Assembly (NCBI GenBank): GCA_942491555.1 | Contig: CALOBN010000003.1 | Location: 248,001-312,000, forward strand | Direction: 5' to 3' | Length of the DNA stretch: 64,000 nt | Source: Marinihelvus sp942491555 | GTDB taxonomy: Bacteria > Pseudomonadota > Gammaproteobacteria > Xanthomonadales > SZUA-36 | Shown here: positions 55,501 to 63,613 of the stretch, piece after piece | Layout: the number at the start of each line of letters is the position of its first letter | Position numbering within the stretch: position 1 is the stretch's first letter | The notes under the pieces: generated by a model | The model's input: only the letters and a program-made list of their open reading frames with translations | Told to the model about the DNA's origin: nothing | Database searches by the model: none | Translations under genes and position numbers: made by a program

Positions 55501-55652
55501 CCCGGCAGAATGGTGCGCACCAGCACCCAGTTGAAATTGATTTCCGGATCCTGCTCGCGCGGCATGCTGAAATACGCCAACAGGCCCATGACCATCACCA
55601 CCCCGAACAGGATGTTGACCAGCGGGTGATTGGTCAGGAGACTGCGGTACAT
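52530..55652 (-). CDS. RND efflux permease (AcrB/HAE1 family)
   Basis: A 1040-residue inner-membrane proton-driven efflux pump. Features: first helix at the N-terminus, a large periplasmic loop, and twelve helices in all. The proton-relay helix carries the paired aspartates in LGMLVDDAVVVVEAI (equivalent to Asp407/408 of AcrB). The porter region and the C-terminal half are complete. It works with the periplasmic adaptor encoded nine bases upstream. No outer-membrane TolC-type factor is encoded here, so it must use one from elsewhere. Confidence 0.95.
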   Translation of the reverse strand: MYRSLLTNHPLVNILFGVVMVMGLLAYFSMPREQDPEINFNWVLVRTILPGASAEDVEQLVTGPLEDGIRGVQDIRWVISTTQENSSNILIRFRDLSPREFDKRINDVRREVQTKANDELPDEAKDPFVLEVTTSSGYPTALVVVTGQADDESLRRQARIVREDLEGIEGVDQIIAIGERDPELQVRLDPEALAARGLLASDVADGLALAFRDTFAGKAQVADEEWLVRVDGTTSDPEVLAGFQVAPRAAPDRFVALDEVATVARAREDANQLVSYQNRSAAALSIAKVPYTNTIELMDRLEAYIEAKNTQLEGSGVRLVLADDQTVATRNAIRIMQNNALLGLILVLLVCWAFLGLRIAAMVTLGILFSIAGTLWVLFATGNTLNVSVLLGIVIVLGMLVDDAVVVVEAIYYRLQRGMAALPAAMSALSEVARPVTSAVLTTMAAFLPLMLLPGIVGKFMFVIPFVVTVGLAISLIEAFWILPSHVISLHPKPGGERVEQGQNRSLRVRWTHLIRIRYTKMLCYVMRRPARFLGAGALAFAIAAAAVNYNVIRMEFFLSDPVRLFYVNLDMPPDAPIEETLRQGVVVEQYVREQLEADEIRAITVNAGIKFTDTEALYGEQYAQVQVSLNPATPGMRNVYEIVAAIEAPIQQAPVDGVVSVTVLTGGPPTAKPISAKVRSDDFTELRAATDAVKALVRDLPGTRNVTDNDVPGRAELVLDLDQPAVRRAGLSPGEVARLLRLHLDGEVVAFFRDQGEKVELRVRGQQRNRQDIRSVLDDPIVLPDGNLTTFGALARVRLDRGKGAIQHFNYRRAITVEADIDTLITDTVAVNAQLAEAWAEISPQFPGANIEQSGALDDIQESLDAMLGLFLLGLGLIYLIIATQFRSYFQPFLILATVPMAFTGVVVGLVLTGNPLSLYTLYGVIALSGIAVNSAIVLIDAANSRIRAGMRPLHATVYAARRRVIPILMTTTTTIAGLFSLAVGLGGKSLVWGPVASSIVAGLGVASLLTLFLIPTLYRVFQRGHGGEAFKAAHGQGG

Positions 55653-55661
55653 GGTTGAGAC

Positions 55662-56663
55662 TCAGCGCACCTGGACCGGATCGCCATCCTGCAGCCGGTC
55701 CTGGCCTTGCACGATGACCTGGCTATCGGCGGGCAAGTTAACCGGAACAGGCCGGCCTTCCTGGGCATATGGCAGTGGCACAAAACGTGCGCGATCCGAT
55801 TCGAGCAGAAATACACCGAGCGCCCCGCCGCGCAGACTGACCAGGTTCGCGGGCAACTGGCCACCACCCACACTCCAGACCAACTCACCGTTGAGCCCGG
55901 CACGTGGTGTCTCATCGTCAAATGCAAACCTGGCCGGCTGGGCGCGACGACCTGGCTGGATGACCGGAGATAATCTCAGCAGGGAAACATCCCATCGCTC
56001 TCCTTCCGCCTCGAAATACCAATTCGTGGCATCTGTCAGGGAAGCTGCCAGGGAACTGGGCACCTCGGCGTCCAGCTCGACAAGCCCGGTTTGGGTTAAT
56101 TGCACAAGGGGCATACCCACTGTTACGTAGGCGCCCTGCTGCGCCATGCGCGCCTGAACCACACCATCAAAAGGCGCAATGATGAGGCTCTTGTCCAGTT
56201 GACGGCGGGCAATCGCAACCTGGGCTTCTGCATTCAGAATGTCGGCCGAACTGACCGCGAGCGCGGTTTGACGGGTCAGCAACTCGTCTTCCGACACGTA
56301 CTGGGCCTGGCTTAAGCGCTGCGCCCGGTCGAGCTTGGCGCGCGCCTCCGCGGTGCGTGCCTGTGCGGCGGCCAACGCGGCCTGCGCGGCCTCGAGCTGA
56401 AGCTGAAAATCAAGGCGGTCCAGTTCGACAAGCAGATCGCCCTGACGGACACGCTCACCGACATCCACACGCACCGCAGCCACCACCGCATTCACTTCGG
56501 CAGCGATCAGGCTATCATTCAGAGGCAGGACTTCGGCCGGGGCCCGGCGTTCCAGCACAACCAGCACGTCACGCAAGGGAGCCACATTGACCGGTTTGAC
56601 GGGGGACTGGGCAAACACCGGGGCAACCCACAGGCACAGTAAGAATAAGCCTGTTCGTAACAT
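55662..56663 (-). CDS. RND periplasmic adaptor (membrane fusion protein)
   Basis: A 333-residue adaptor with a cleavable signal (MLRTGLFLLCLWVAPVFA). The lipoyl halves flank an alpha-helical hairpin made of alanine- and arginine-rich coiled coil (LEAAQAALAAAQARTAEARAKLDRAQRLSQ), followed by a beta-barrel domain. It bridges the RND permease and an outer-membrane channel. It is the first gene of the adaptor-RND-MFS operon. The upstream divergent interval contains a near-palindrome (56777-56798). Confidence 0.93.
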   Translation of the reverse strand: MLRTGLFLLCLWVAPVFAQSPVKPVNVAPLRDVLVVLERRAPAEVLPLNDSLIAAEVNAVVAAVRVDVGERVRQGDLLVELDRLDFQLQLEAAQAALAAAQARTAEARAKLDRAQRLSQAQYVSEDELLTRQTALAVSSADILNAEAQVAIARRQLDKSLIIAPFDGVVQARMAQQGAYVTVGMPLVQLTQTGLVELDAEVPSSLAASLTDATNWYFEAEGERWDVSLLRLSPVIQPGRRAQPARFAFDDETPRAGLNGELVWSVGGGQLPANLVSLRGGALGVFLLESDRARFVPLPYAQEGRPVPVNLPADSQVIVQGQDRLQDGDPVQVR

Positions 56664-56776
56664 GACAACTCCTGGATAGGCCCGCTGAAATCAGCACGAC
56701 CGGATGACCATTATGTTTACTATCGGGCAGACGTTTAAGGCAACGCAATCGGATCGCAGCTGCGGGGCGAGTCTAC

Positions 56777-56798
56777 CACCGTGCGCTGGCGCATGGTG
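56777..56798. promoter_or_regulatory. Near-perfect palindrome in the RND/Mla divergent interval
   Basis: CACCGTGCGC-TG-GCGCATGGTG is a 22-base inverted repeat with one mismatch, between the divergent efflux and lipid-transport operons. It could be an operator. No TetR-type regulator gene is adjacent. Confidence 0.35.
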
Positions 56799-56826
56799 TG
56801 ATGGCGGCAAGGCAGGCGCTTCATCG

Positions 56827-56832
56827 TACAAT
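56827..56832 (+). promoter_or_regulatory. Putative -10 element of the mla-like operon
   Basis: TACAAT lies directly before the first ATG (56841). Transcription would begin at about 56839, which favours the second ATG at 56865 as the true start. No clear -35 is seen. Confidence 0.4.
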
Positions 56833-56864
56833 GTGCCGATATGCCAATCAGCCGTTGCAGGTCC

Positions 56865-57986
56865 ATGACCCAGGCTTTTCTCCAGACGATCACCGAACCC
56901 GACCAGTTTGTGGTCAATATCCGCGGGCCGTGGCTGTTTGAACATGTCAGTGAACTGGAGGAAGCCAGCCTCGAAGTCCGCGACAAGGCCCAGGGGCATG
57001 TGGTTTTTCAATGCGACGGACTGGAGGACATTGATCTGGCTGGCGCGTGGGTGCTCTATGACCGGGCTCAGCAACTCAGTGAGGATGGGCTCACCTCTGA
57101 ATTCAAGGGTTTCAAGGCCGCCCACTTTAAGTTCTTACAGCACATTATTGATGCCGCCGCGATCCGGGAAGCAGCTCATGACCTTGATGAGCGGGTTCCT
57201 CCACATTTTTTACGAAATGGCCTGCAGGCCATAGGTCAGACCGTCACGGACGGGGTCGCCGATACCGGCCAGGTAACACGCTGGCTGTTCACCGGCTTTG
57301 CGCTGCCAACGCGCATGATGATCAAAGAAACGATCCGACAGGTCTACCAGGCGGGTGTACTGGCCATACCTGTGGTCATGCTGATCACTTTTCTCATCGG
57401 TATTGTGCTGGCCCACCAGGGCGCCAGTCAGCTGGAGCGATTTGGCGCGCAGATCTTTGTGGTCGACATGGTCAGCATTGCGATTGTTCGGGAAATGGGT
57501 GCCCTGCTCGCGGCGATCATGGTCGCCGGTCGCTCCGGCAGTGCTTTTGCGGCAGCGCTCGGCACCATGAAACTCAATGAAGAAGTTGATGCCATGCAGG
57601 TTATGGGGCTCAACCCGATACAGATACTCGTGCTACCGCGCATCTTTGCGCTCATTATTGCCCTGCCCGCCCTGACCCTGTTTGCCAACGTCGCGGGTCT
57701 GGCTGGCGGGGCACTGGTAACCATTCTGATGCTGGATGTCAGTACGCTGCAGTTTGTGGAGCGTGTCACGCTCAGCACCGATATGAATGATGTTCTCGCC
57801 GGCATTATCAAGACCCCGGTTTTTGCGTTCCTGATTGCTGCGGTCGGCACGCTGCGCGGTATGCAGGTACAAAAATCTGCGGAAGAGCTGGGCACAAAAA
57901 CAACCCAGGCAGTGGTGTTGTCGATCGTATTGATCATCTGTGCCGACGCCTTCTTCACCACAGTGTTCACGAGGATCGGCTTTTGA
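56865..57986 (+). CDS. MlaE-type lipid ABC permease with N-terminal STAS domain
   Basis: A 373-residue protein. The first ~110 residues form a STAS/MlaB-like domain (CDGLEDIDLAGAWVLYDRAQQL). The rest is an MlaE (YrbE) permease with about five helices and the family motif in EVDAMQVMGLNPIQILVLPR. In E. coli MlaB is a separate protein; here it is fused. It belongs to an operon with the ATPase, MCE protein and PqiC-like lipoprotein that moves phospholipids between membranes. Start chosen at 56865 because the first ATG (56841) is too close to the -10 box. Confidence 0.93.
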   Translation: MTQAFLQTITEPDQFVVNIRGPWLFEHVSELEEASLEVRDKAQGHVVFQCDGLEDIDLAGAWVLYDRAQQLSEDGLTSEFKGFKAAHFKFLQHIIDAAAIREAAHDLDERVPPHFLRNGLQAIGQTVTDGVADTGQVTRWLFTGFALPTRMMIKETIRQVYQAGVLAIPVVMLITFLIGIVLAHQGASQLERFGAQIFVVDMVSIAIVREMGALLAAIMVAGRSGSAFAAALGTMKLNEEVDAMQVMGLNPIQILVLPRIFALIIALPALTLFANVAGLAGGALVTILMLDVSTLQFVERVTLSTDMNDVLAGIIKTPVFAFLIAAVGTLRGMQVQKSAEELGTKTTQAVVLSIVLIICADAFFTTVFTRIGF

Positions 57987-58777
57987 CTAACGAACCATCG
58001 GACCAAACACAGGTAGAGAACGTCATTGAAGTGCGTGGACTGGTGAACCGGTTCGGAAAACAGGTGGTGCATGAAGACCTCAATCTGAACGTTCACCGGG
58101 ATGAAATACTCGGTGTGGTGGGCGGTTCGGGCAGCGGTAAATCCGTATTAATGCGCAGTATTCTTGGCCTGCACCGCTTCAATGCCGGCGAAATTGTCGT
58201 CATGGGTCAGTCCATTCACTATGGTGAACCCGGGCCTCACACCAGTTGGGGTGTGCTGTTCCAGAACGGCGCCCTGCTTTCAAATCTGACCGTACAACAG
58301 AATGTTGAGCTGCCCATTGCCCTGCACTCGAACATGCCTCTGGAAACCCGTCATGAACTCGCCAGCCTTAAATTAATCATGGCCGGCCTTTCGCTCTCGA
58401 GCGCCGACAAGTATCCCTCGCAACTGTCCGGCGGCATGCGCAAACGCGTTGCGCTGGCCAGGGCACTGGCGCTCGAACCACGCATTCTGTTCCTCGATGA
58501 GCCGACGGCCGGCCTTGACCCGATCGCCGCAACGGAGTTTGATGAGCTCATTACCTACCTTCACGACAATCTGGATCTGACGATTTTCATGATCACCCAT
58601 GACGTGGACAGCCTGTTCAACACCTGCAACCGCATCGCGGTACTCGTGGACAAACAGGTTCGGGTAGGGACTCCGGAAGAAATTGTCTCGGACGCTCACC
58701 CCTGGATCCGCGAATATTTTGGTGCCCCGCGAACCCAACGGGCCTGGCGGGCGAAGGGAGCACACCATGGGTCCTGA
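57983..58777 (+). CDS. MlaF-type lipid ABC ATPase
   Basis: A 264-residue ABC ATPase with a TTG start overlapping the permease stop by four bases. Walker A GGSGSGKS (47-54), signature LSGGMRKRVALAR and Walker B ILFLDEPTAGLDP are intact, as is the H-loop in FMITHDVDSL. It powers the Mla-type lipid transporter. Its 3' end overlaps the MCE gene by 11 bases. Confidence 0.95.
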   Translation: MTNEPSDQTQVENVIEVRGLVNRFGKQVVHEDLNLNVHRDEILGVVGGSGSGKSVLMRSILGLHRFNAGEIVVMGQSIHYGEPGPHTSWGVLFQNGALLSNLTVQQNVELPIALHSNMPLETRHELASLKLIMAGLSLSSADKYPSQLSGGMRKRVALARALALEPRILFLDEPTAGLDPIAATEFDELITYLHDNLDLTIFMITHDVDSLFNTCNRIAVLVDKQVRVGTPEEIVSDAHPWIREYFGAPRTQRAWRAKGAHHGS

Positions 58778-59699
58778 TCGTAATTTTGTTGTTGGCCTGT
58801 TTGTCATAGCGGCCATCCTTATCGGCTTTGTGCTCACGGCCTGGGTTACCGGCCAGCGCGGCTCTGAGCCGACCAACCGCTACCACGTGATGATTGACTC
58901 AGATGTTAGCGGGCTGATGCTCGGTGGCCCTGTGTTTTTCATGGGTGTGCAGGTCGGTGCGGTCACTGACCTGGTGATCGTGCACGGTAATCCTGCGGTG
59001 GTGCGGGTTGAGCTTAATGTGAATGCCAAAACGCCGGTCGATACCGGCACCTGGGCAACGCTGGCGGCGCAAGGTATCACCGGGGTTTCGGTCATCAACC
59101 TGTCTGCCAGTTCCGGAGATCACACTCCCCTGAAGGCTGGCGAGGGTGAAGATCTGGCCGTTATTCCCTACCGGGATACGGGTTTTTCCGCCCTGCTCTC
59201 CTCGGCGCCCGCGGTTATCGAAAAACTCGACGCACTCCTGGACAACGCTAACCAGCTACTGGACCCGGACAATCAGCTGGCAGTGACGCAGACCCTTGCT
59301 AATATCCAGCAATTATCAGACAGCCTGGCACAGCAGGCCGATGTGATCGCAAGTTTGCCCCGGGCCTCGACCGATGTGCTGGCGGATATCAAGGAACTCA
59401 CCGGTGAACTGAGCAACCTTGTCGGGGAGAACGGGTCAACGGTCAGCCAGTCCCTTGCCAACGTCGAGTCGGCGACCGCAGACCTGCAGAACGTCAGCGC
59501 GAGACTTGATGCGCTGTTGAGTCGCCACGAGGGTGATTTGAGCACCTTCAGCGAAGATGGCCTGGCGCAGGTTCCGGCATTGATTAACGATACCCGTGAT
59601 GCCCTGAATAATTTCGACCGGCTGCTCAAATCGCTGGAGCGGGACCCGTCACGCGTCATCTTCCGTCCCGTGCGCGACGAAATCACAGTGAAGGAATAG
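58767..59699 (+). CDS. MlaD-type MCE domain protein
   Basis: A 310-residue protein with one N-terminal membrane helix (FVVGLFVIAAILIGFVLTAWVTG) and an MCE domain (MLGGPVFFMGVQVGAVTDLVIV), the lipid-binding ring subunit of the transporter. The C-terminal half is helical and longer than in E. coli MlaD (183 residues), closer to the PqiB/YebT-type or mycobacterial Mce forms with a coiled tail. Start chosen at 58767 with ribosome-binding site AAGGGAG; the upstream open frame lies inside the ATPase gene. Confidence 0.93.
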   Translation: MGPDRNFVVGLFVIAAILIGFVLTAWVTGQRGSEPTNRYHVMIDSDVSGLMLGGPVFFMGVQVGAVTDLVIVHGNPAVVRVELNVNAKTPVDTGTWATLAAQGITGVSVINLSASSGDHTPLKAGEGEDLAVIPYRDTGFSALLSSAPAVIEKLDALLDNANQLLDPDNQLAVTQTLANIQQLSDSLAQQADVIASLPRASTDVLADIKELTGELSNLVGENGSTVSQSLANVESATADLQNVSARLDALLSRHEGDLSTFSEDGLAQVPALINDTRDALNNFDRLLKSLERDPSRVIFRPVRDEITVKE

Positions 59700-59700
59700 G

Positions 59701-60300
59701 ATGATGCAACCTACAAAGACCGCGCTGCTCGTGATGCTTGGCCTGGGCCTTACCGGCTGTGGCAACCTGCTGCAGTCTGACGCCCCGGCCACCACCCAAT
59801 GGTGGCTGGTCTCCAGTCCGCTTTCTGAGTCGACGCCGCGCTTCCAGTGGCCCCTGGTACTGAACCTGGATGTGGTGCCCGGCCTGAATACCGATCGTAT
59901 CCTCAACCTGAATGATCAGGCCCGTTTGAACAGCTACAGCGGTGCAGCCTGGCCCGATGCCCTGCCCCAGGTGCTTGAATCGCTGGTCCAGCGAAGCCTT
60001 GAAACCATCAGTGACGCGCCAGTCCGCCGTGGTGCCCGTGCTGATGCTTCCGCCTGCCTGCTGAGCCTTGAGGTACGGGAATTTTTCGGTCGTGTAGACA
60101 GTGCTGACATCACGCAAAGAGTCCGGTTTGAAATACAGGGCGAGCTGACCTGCCCCGGGTTCAGCCGGGTGGTGGCAAGCCGTCAGTCAATTCCGGTTAC
60201 CGAAAACCGTATGGGCCCGATTGTTGGGGCTTTTCAACAAGCCCTGGATGTGGGCCTGCAAGATCTGTCGAACCAGCTTGTAACGCCGCCTCAGGGCTAA
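59701..60300 (+). CDS. PqiC-like transport-associated lipoprotein
   Basis: A 199-residue outer-membrane lipoprotein, signal ending in LGLTGC (Cys about residue 20). The domain matches the ABC-type transport auxiliary lipoprotein family (PqiC/LbpA). It begins one base after the MCE stop. In PqiABC the lipoprotein PqiC docks the system to the outer membrane; a similar role is likely here. This operon therefore mixes an Mla-type permease/ATPase with a Pqi-type lipoprotein. Confidence 0.9.
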   Translation: MMQPTKTALLVMLGLGLTGCGNLLQSDAPATTQWWLVSSPLSESTPRFQWPLVLNLDVVPGLNTDRILNLNDQARLNSYSGAAWPDALPQVLESLVQRSLETISDAPVRRGARADASACLLSLEVREFFGRVDSADITQRVRFEIQGELTCPGFSRVVASRQSIPVTENRMGPIVGAFQQALDVGLQDLSNQLVTPPQG

Positions 60301-60318
60301 CATCAGTCCGGACTGCGA

Positions 60319-61155
60319 TTGCGTAATCCATTGACTGACCCGTTCCAGACCATGCCGCAATGGAAAAAGCATCCGGCCATGCGGCCGTATCGCGAACTGT
60401 TGGCACAATGTCCGGCAGACCGCTTGCCTGCGCCTGCAGAGCTGCAAAGGTTGTTGCCGGCTGATTGCCGCAATGCGCAAGGTCAGGCGATCGAGCTGGT
60501 GGACAGTCGAACATTACCCGGCATGAGCGGTGACGGGGCATACGAGCGGGAAATCGCCGGCAGTGGGCGGGTCAGTACACGCGAAGGCAGTTTGCATGAC
60601 CTGTGCAACGCCCTGGTCTGGGCGCGATTCCCAAGACTCAAGGCTACCCTGAATCAGAGACATATGGATGCTCTGCCCCACTCCGTGCCCGGGCGGCGCG
60701 GGCCGATGCGCGACACCCTGACGCTGTTTGACGAATGCGGCATGGTGGTAGCCTGTGCCGACCAGGCGCCGTTACACGCACTGTCCCGACACGACTGGCG
60801 CGCGCTGTTTGGTCAGCGGGGTGAATGCTGGCCGGCATCCGCCCGCGTTTGGATGATTGGCCATGGCAACCTCGAGGCACTTACTCAACCCTATCCAGGC
60901 ATGATCGCCCAGTGCATCCTTTTGCATACGCCTGACGGAGTCCCGGACACGGCCCGACTTGACCAGGTCATGGCAAATCTATGGTCCGGGACAGCCGGGC
61001 CATCAACACCGGCCCAACTATGCGCTTTCCCCTTTGCCGGCATTCCCGGCTGGTGGCACGGGCCACAGGATGAGGCCTTCTACAGTGATCAGGACGTCTT
61101 TCGTCCTCCACGCCCGGGACGCTCGCCACCACCGGCCTGGACGGCACCCTCCTGA
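60319..61155 (+). CDS. DUF3025 domain protein
   Basis: A 278-residue soluble protein of the DUF3025 family (SLHDLCNALVWARFPRLKATLNQRHMDAL is diagnostic). No known function; no signal peptide. The TTG at 60319 gives the full family N-terminus, but an ATG at 60352 is possible and the ribosome-binding site is weak for both. It follows the lipoprotein gene by 18 bases, so it may be transcribed with the mla-like operon. Its last 67 bases overlap the convergent GNAT gene. Confidence 0.82.
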   Translation: MRNPLTDPFQTMPQWKKHPAMRPYRELLAQCPADRLPAPAELQRLLPADCRNAQGQAIELVDSRTLPGMSGDGAYEREIAGSGRVSTREGSLHDLCNALVWARFPRLKATLNQRHMDALPHSVPGRRGPMRDTLTLFDECGMVVACADQAPLHALSRHDWRALFGQRGECWPASARVWMIGHGNLEALTQPYPGMIAQCILLHTPDGVPDTARLDQVMANLWSGTAGPSTPAQLCAFPFAGIPGWWHGPQDEAFYSDQDVFRPPRPGRSPPPAWTAPS

Positions 61156-62342
61156 TCCCGGTGAAACGGCAGTAAAGTTGCAGCCTGTTCGCCATAGGCT
61201 TCTGAATGGGGCCGCTCGCGCGCCAAAAAATCTGCAATGGCGGCTCGAAAACGCTCGTCGCTGATGTAATGCAGGGAATGCGTGGTCACCGGCTGAAAAC
61301 CCCTGAGTAATTTATGTTCACCCTGCGTTCCCGGGTCAAAAACCTTCAACTTGTTATCAATTGCAAATTCCATGCCCTGGTAAAAGCACGTTTCAAAATG
61401 CAGACAATCGACCGATTCCAGGGCGCCCCACCAGCGGCCATAAAGTCGCTCCCGGTCGAACAGAAACAGGGCCCCGGCAATGACCGCGCCGTCACGCCGT
61501 GCCACGACCAGCATCAACTGGTCCGGCAGACGCTCACGCAGCAGGCGAAAAAAGGCACGGGTCAGGTATCCCGCATGGCCGCTGCGCTTCATAAAGGTGC
61601 TCACATAGCAGCGATAGAAAGCCTCCCAGTCAGACGCGCTGATGTTCTCACCCACCTGGCGCGACATTTCAACCCCCTGAGCCGCAACCCGGCGCCGCTC
61701 CTTGCGCAGGTTTTTTCTGCGACTTGCACGCAGGGTCTTCAGAAAATCTTCAAAATCTTCAAACCCGGGGTTCAGAAAATGGAACTGGGTGTCCTGACGC
61801 GGTAACAAATGTCCCTGCTCATCACCCCCAAGCAGCTGCTCGCGGCTTGCCTGCTCGGCAAACAGGATATGCCAGCTTGATAATTCACGCCGCTGGACTT
61901 CAGCCACAATCGCATCGAAGGCATCCGCGCCCAGCGCCTGCGCATCCAGGCCGGGCAAAACACCCAGGCGGGGACCTACCGAGGGCGTAAACGGCACCGC
62001 GGTGAGCAGTTTTGGATAATAGTCCAGACCATAACGTTGCCAGGCCTCTGCCCAACCCCAGTCGAAAACAAACTCTCCATAGGAGTCTGTCTTCAGATAG
62101 AGGGGCACAGCTGCAACCGGGCGTCCATCCTGTTCGAGCAGCAAGTGATTGGGAGTCCAGCCACGATCCGGAACAGCCGAACCACTGTCTTCCAGGCTGG
62201 ACAGAAAGCCGTGCTGTAAAAAAGGATTGCCGTCAGGAAAAAGTGCGTTCCAGGCGGACGGTTCAAGCTCGGACACGGCACCCAGCCAGCGCACACTGTG
62301 ATTGCCTTGCCCCTTCGTCGTGTCTTGCGTGTTGTGATCCAT
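61089..62342 (-). CDS. GNAT-fold acyl/peptidyltransferase-like protein (DUF482-type)
   Basis: A 417-residue protein of the peptidoglycan-bridge/FemAB-like GNAT family (DUF482). The middle carries LKTLRASRRKNLRKERRRV and the conserved DWEAFYRCYVSTFMKRSGHAGYLTRAFF; the C-terminal half has GRWWGALESVDCLHFETCFYQGMEFAI. Members are probably aminoacyltransferases acting on amine substrates, but no reaction is proven. Its start overlaps the nearby plus-strand ATG region and it is divergent from iadA. The open frame continues to 63023, antisense to iadA, which is not coding. Confidence 0.85.
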   Translation of the reverse strand: MDHNTQDTTKGQGNHSVRWLGAVSELEPSAWNALFPDGNPFLQHGFLSSLEDSGSAVPDRGWTPNHLLLEQDGRPVAAVPLYLKTDSYGEFVFDWGWAEAWQRYGLDYYPKLLTAVPFTPSVGPRLGVLPGLDAQALGADAFDAIVAEVQRRELSSWHILFAEQASREQLLGGDEQGHLLPRQDTQFHFLNPGFEDFEDFLKTLRASRRKNLRKERRRVAAQGVEMSRQVGENISASDWEAFYRCYVSTFMKRSGHAGYLTRAFFRLLRERLPDQLMLVVARRDGAVIAGALFLFDRERLYGRWWGALESVDCLHFETCFYQGMEFAIDNKLKVFDPGTQGEHKLLRGFQPVTTHSLHYISDERFRAAIADFLARERPHSEAYGEQAATLLPFHRDQEGAVQAGGGERPGRGGRKTS

Positions 62343-62445
62343 GAGGTTCGTATTTTTCCTGGTCCCGGCGTGGCCAATTGCGCAGTGCAACGATACAATA
62401 GCGCGCCTCACGCCCGCGGGGCGTCTCTCCATGCGTAACGGCCCC

Positions 62446-63609
62446 ATGCTGACTCTGATACTTAACGCTGATCTGTACTGCCCCGAAGCCAGGGGAATCG
62501 GGCATTTACTTCTCGGCGGTGAGCGCGTGCTGTGGATGGGCACCGAGCGCCCGGATATCGATATGGCGCTCCTGAAAGAAACCATCGACCTGGAAGGCGC
62601 ACCCCTGACACCGGGTTTTATTGACGCCCATGTGCACAGCGCCGGCGGTGGCGGGGAGGATGGATTTTCCACCCAGGCCATGCCCGTTCCGCTAAGCCAA
62701 TTCACCCGCTTTGGCGTCACCAGCGTGGTCGGTTTGCTCGGCACTGACGATGAAACCCGCAGCACGGCAAGCCTACTGGCGCGCACGCGTGCATTGCGTG
62801 AAGAAGGTCTCTCGGCCTGGTGCTGGACCGGTGGGTACCATATTCCGGTCACCACGCTTACCGGCTCTGTACGGCGCGATATCGTCAGCCTGGGTCCGGT
62901 CATCGGGCTGGGCGAACTGGCAATTTCCGACCATCGCTCAAGCCAACCCACTATTGATGAACTGGCACGCCTCGGCTCCGAGGTACACGTGGCCGGACTG
63001 CTGACCGGTAAAGCCGGGGTCATGCACCTGCACCTGGGTGACGGCCCACGCGGCCTGGAGCCCGTACGCCGGCTGCTGGCCGAGACGGAACTCCCGGCGC
63101 GCTGCTTTCATCCGACACATGTCAACCGCCAGCCGGCACTGCTGGAAGAGGCAATTGCCCTCGCCTCACGGGGCGTAACCATTGACCTGACCGCGTTTCC
63201 GGTGGAACACGATGACCCGGCCTGTACCGCGGCTGATGGCTGGGAGGCGTTCCACAATGCCGGCGCACCGCCGGCGCAACTCACGATCAGTTCAGACAGC
63301 GGCGGTTGCCTGCCGGTGTTTGATGAACAGGGTGAACTTGAACGCATGGGTTTCGCCAGTTCCAGCGGATTGACCGAAACGCTGGGTGATTTAATGCGTC
63401 GCGGCCACGCCCTCGAGACGGTACTGCCATCGCTGACCAGTAATGTTGCCAATCTGTTGAGACTGCGCCGCAAAGGAACCATCGAACCCGGATCAGATGC
63501 CGACCTGGTGGTCCTCAATGAAGCCCACCTGCCCTTGCATGTGATGGCACGGGGACGGTGGATGATACGCGACGGCAAAGCCGTCACCCTCGGAACCTTC
63601 GAAGAGTAA
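62446..63609 (+). CDS. iadA: Isoaspartyl dipeptidase
   Basis: A 387-residue amidohydrolase that splits beta-aspartyl dipeptides. Metal ligands are visible: HVH at residues 62-64 (IDAHVHSAGGGGE), THVNR and the aspartate in ISSDSGG. The position of the carbamylated lysine of E. coli IadA (IGVKCAISDHR) reads IGLGELAISDHR, with Glu157 likely replacing the lysine. The start at 62446 gives the family N-terminus; ATGs at 62341 and 62431 lie upstream in frame. The next gene is cyanophycinase, whose products are beta-Asp-Arg dipeptides, so the two probably act together. Confidence 0.93.
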   Translation: MLTLILNADLYCPEARGIGHLLLGGERVLWMGTERPDIDMALLKETIDLEGAPLTPGFIDAHVHSAGGGGEDGFSTQAMPVPLSQFTRFGVTSVVGLLGTDDETRSTASLLARTRALREEGLSAWCWTGGYHIPVTTLTGSVRRDIVSLGPVIGLGELAISDHRSSQPTIDELARLGSEVHVAGLLTGKAGVMHLHLGDGPRGLEPVRRLLAETELPARCFHPTHVNRQPALLEEAIALASRGVTIDLTAFPVEHDDPACTAADGWEAFHNAGAPPAQLTISSDSGGCLPVFDEQGELERMGFASSSGLTETLGDLMRRGHALETVLPSLTSNVANLLRLRRKGTIEPGSDADLVVLNEAHLPLHVMARGRWMIRDGKAVTLGTFEE

Positions 63610-63613
63610 GTTC

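Noticed and set aside
62343..63023. N-terminal extension of the GNAT frame by 227 codons
   Set aside because: It is antisense to iadA, and the family start fits the ATG at 62342.
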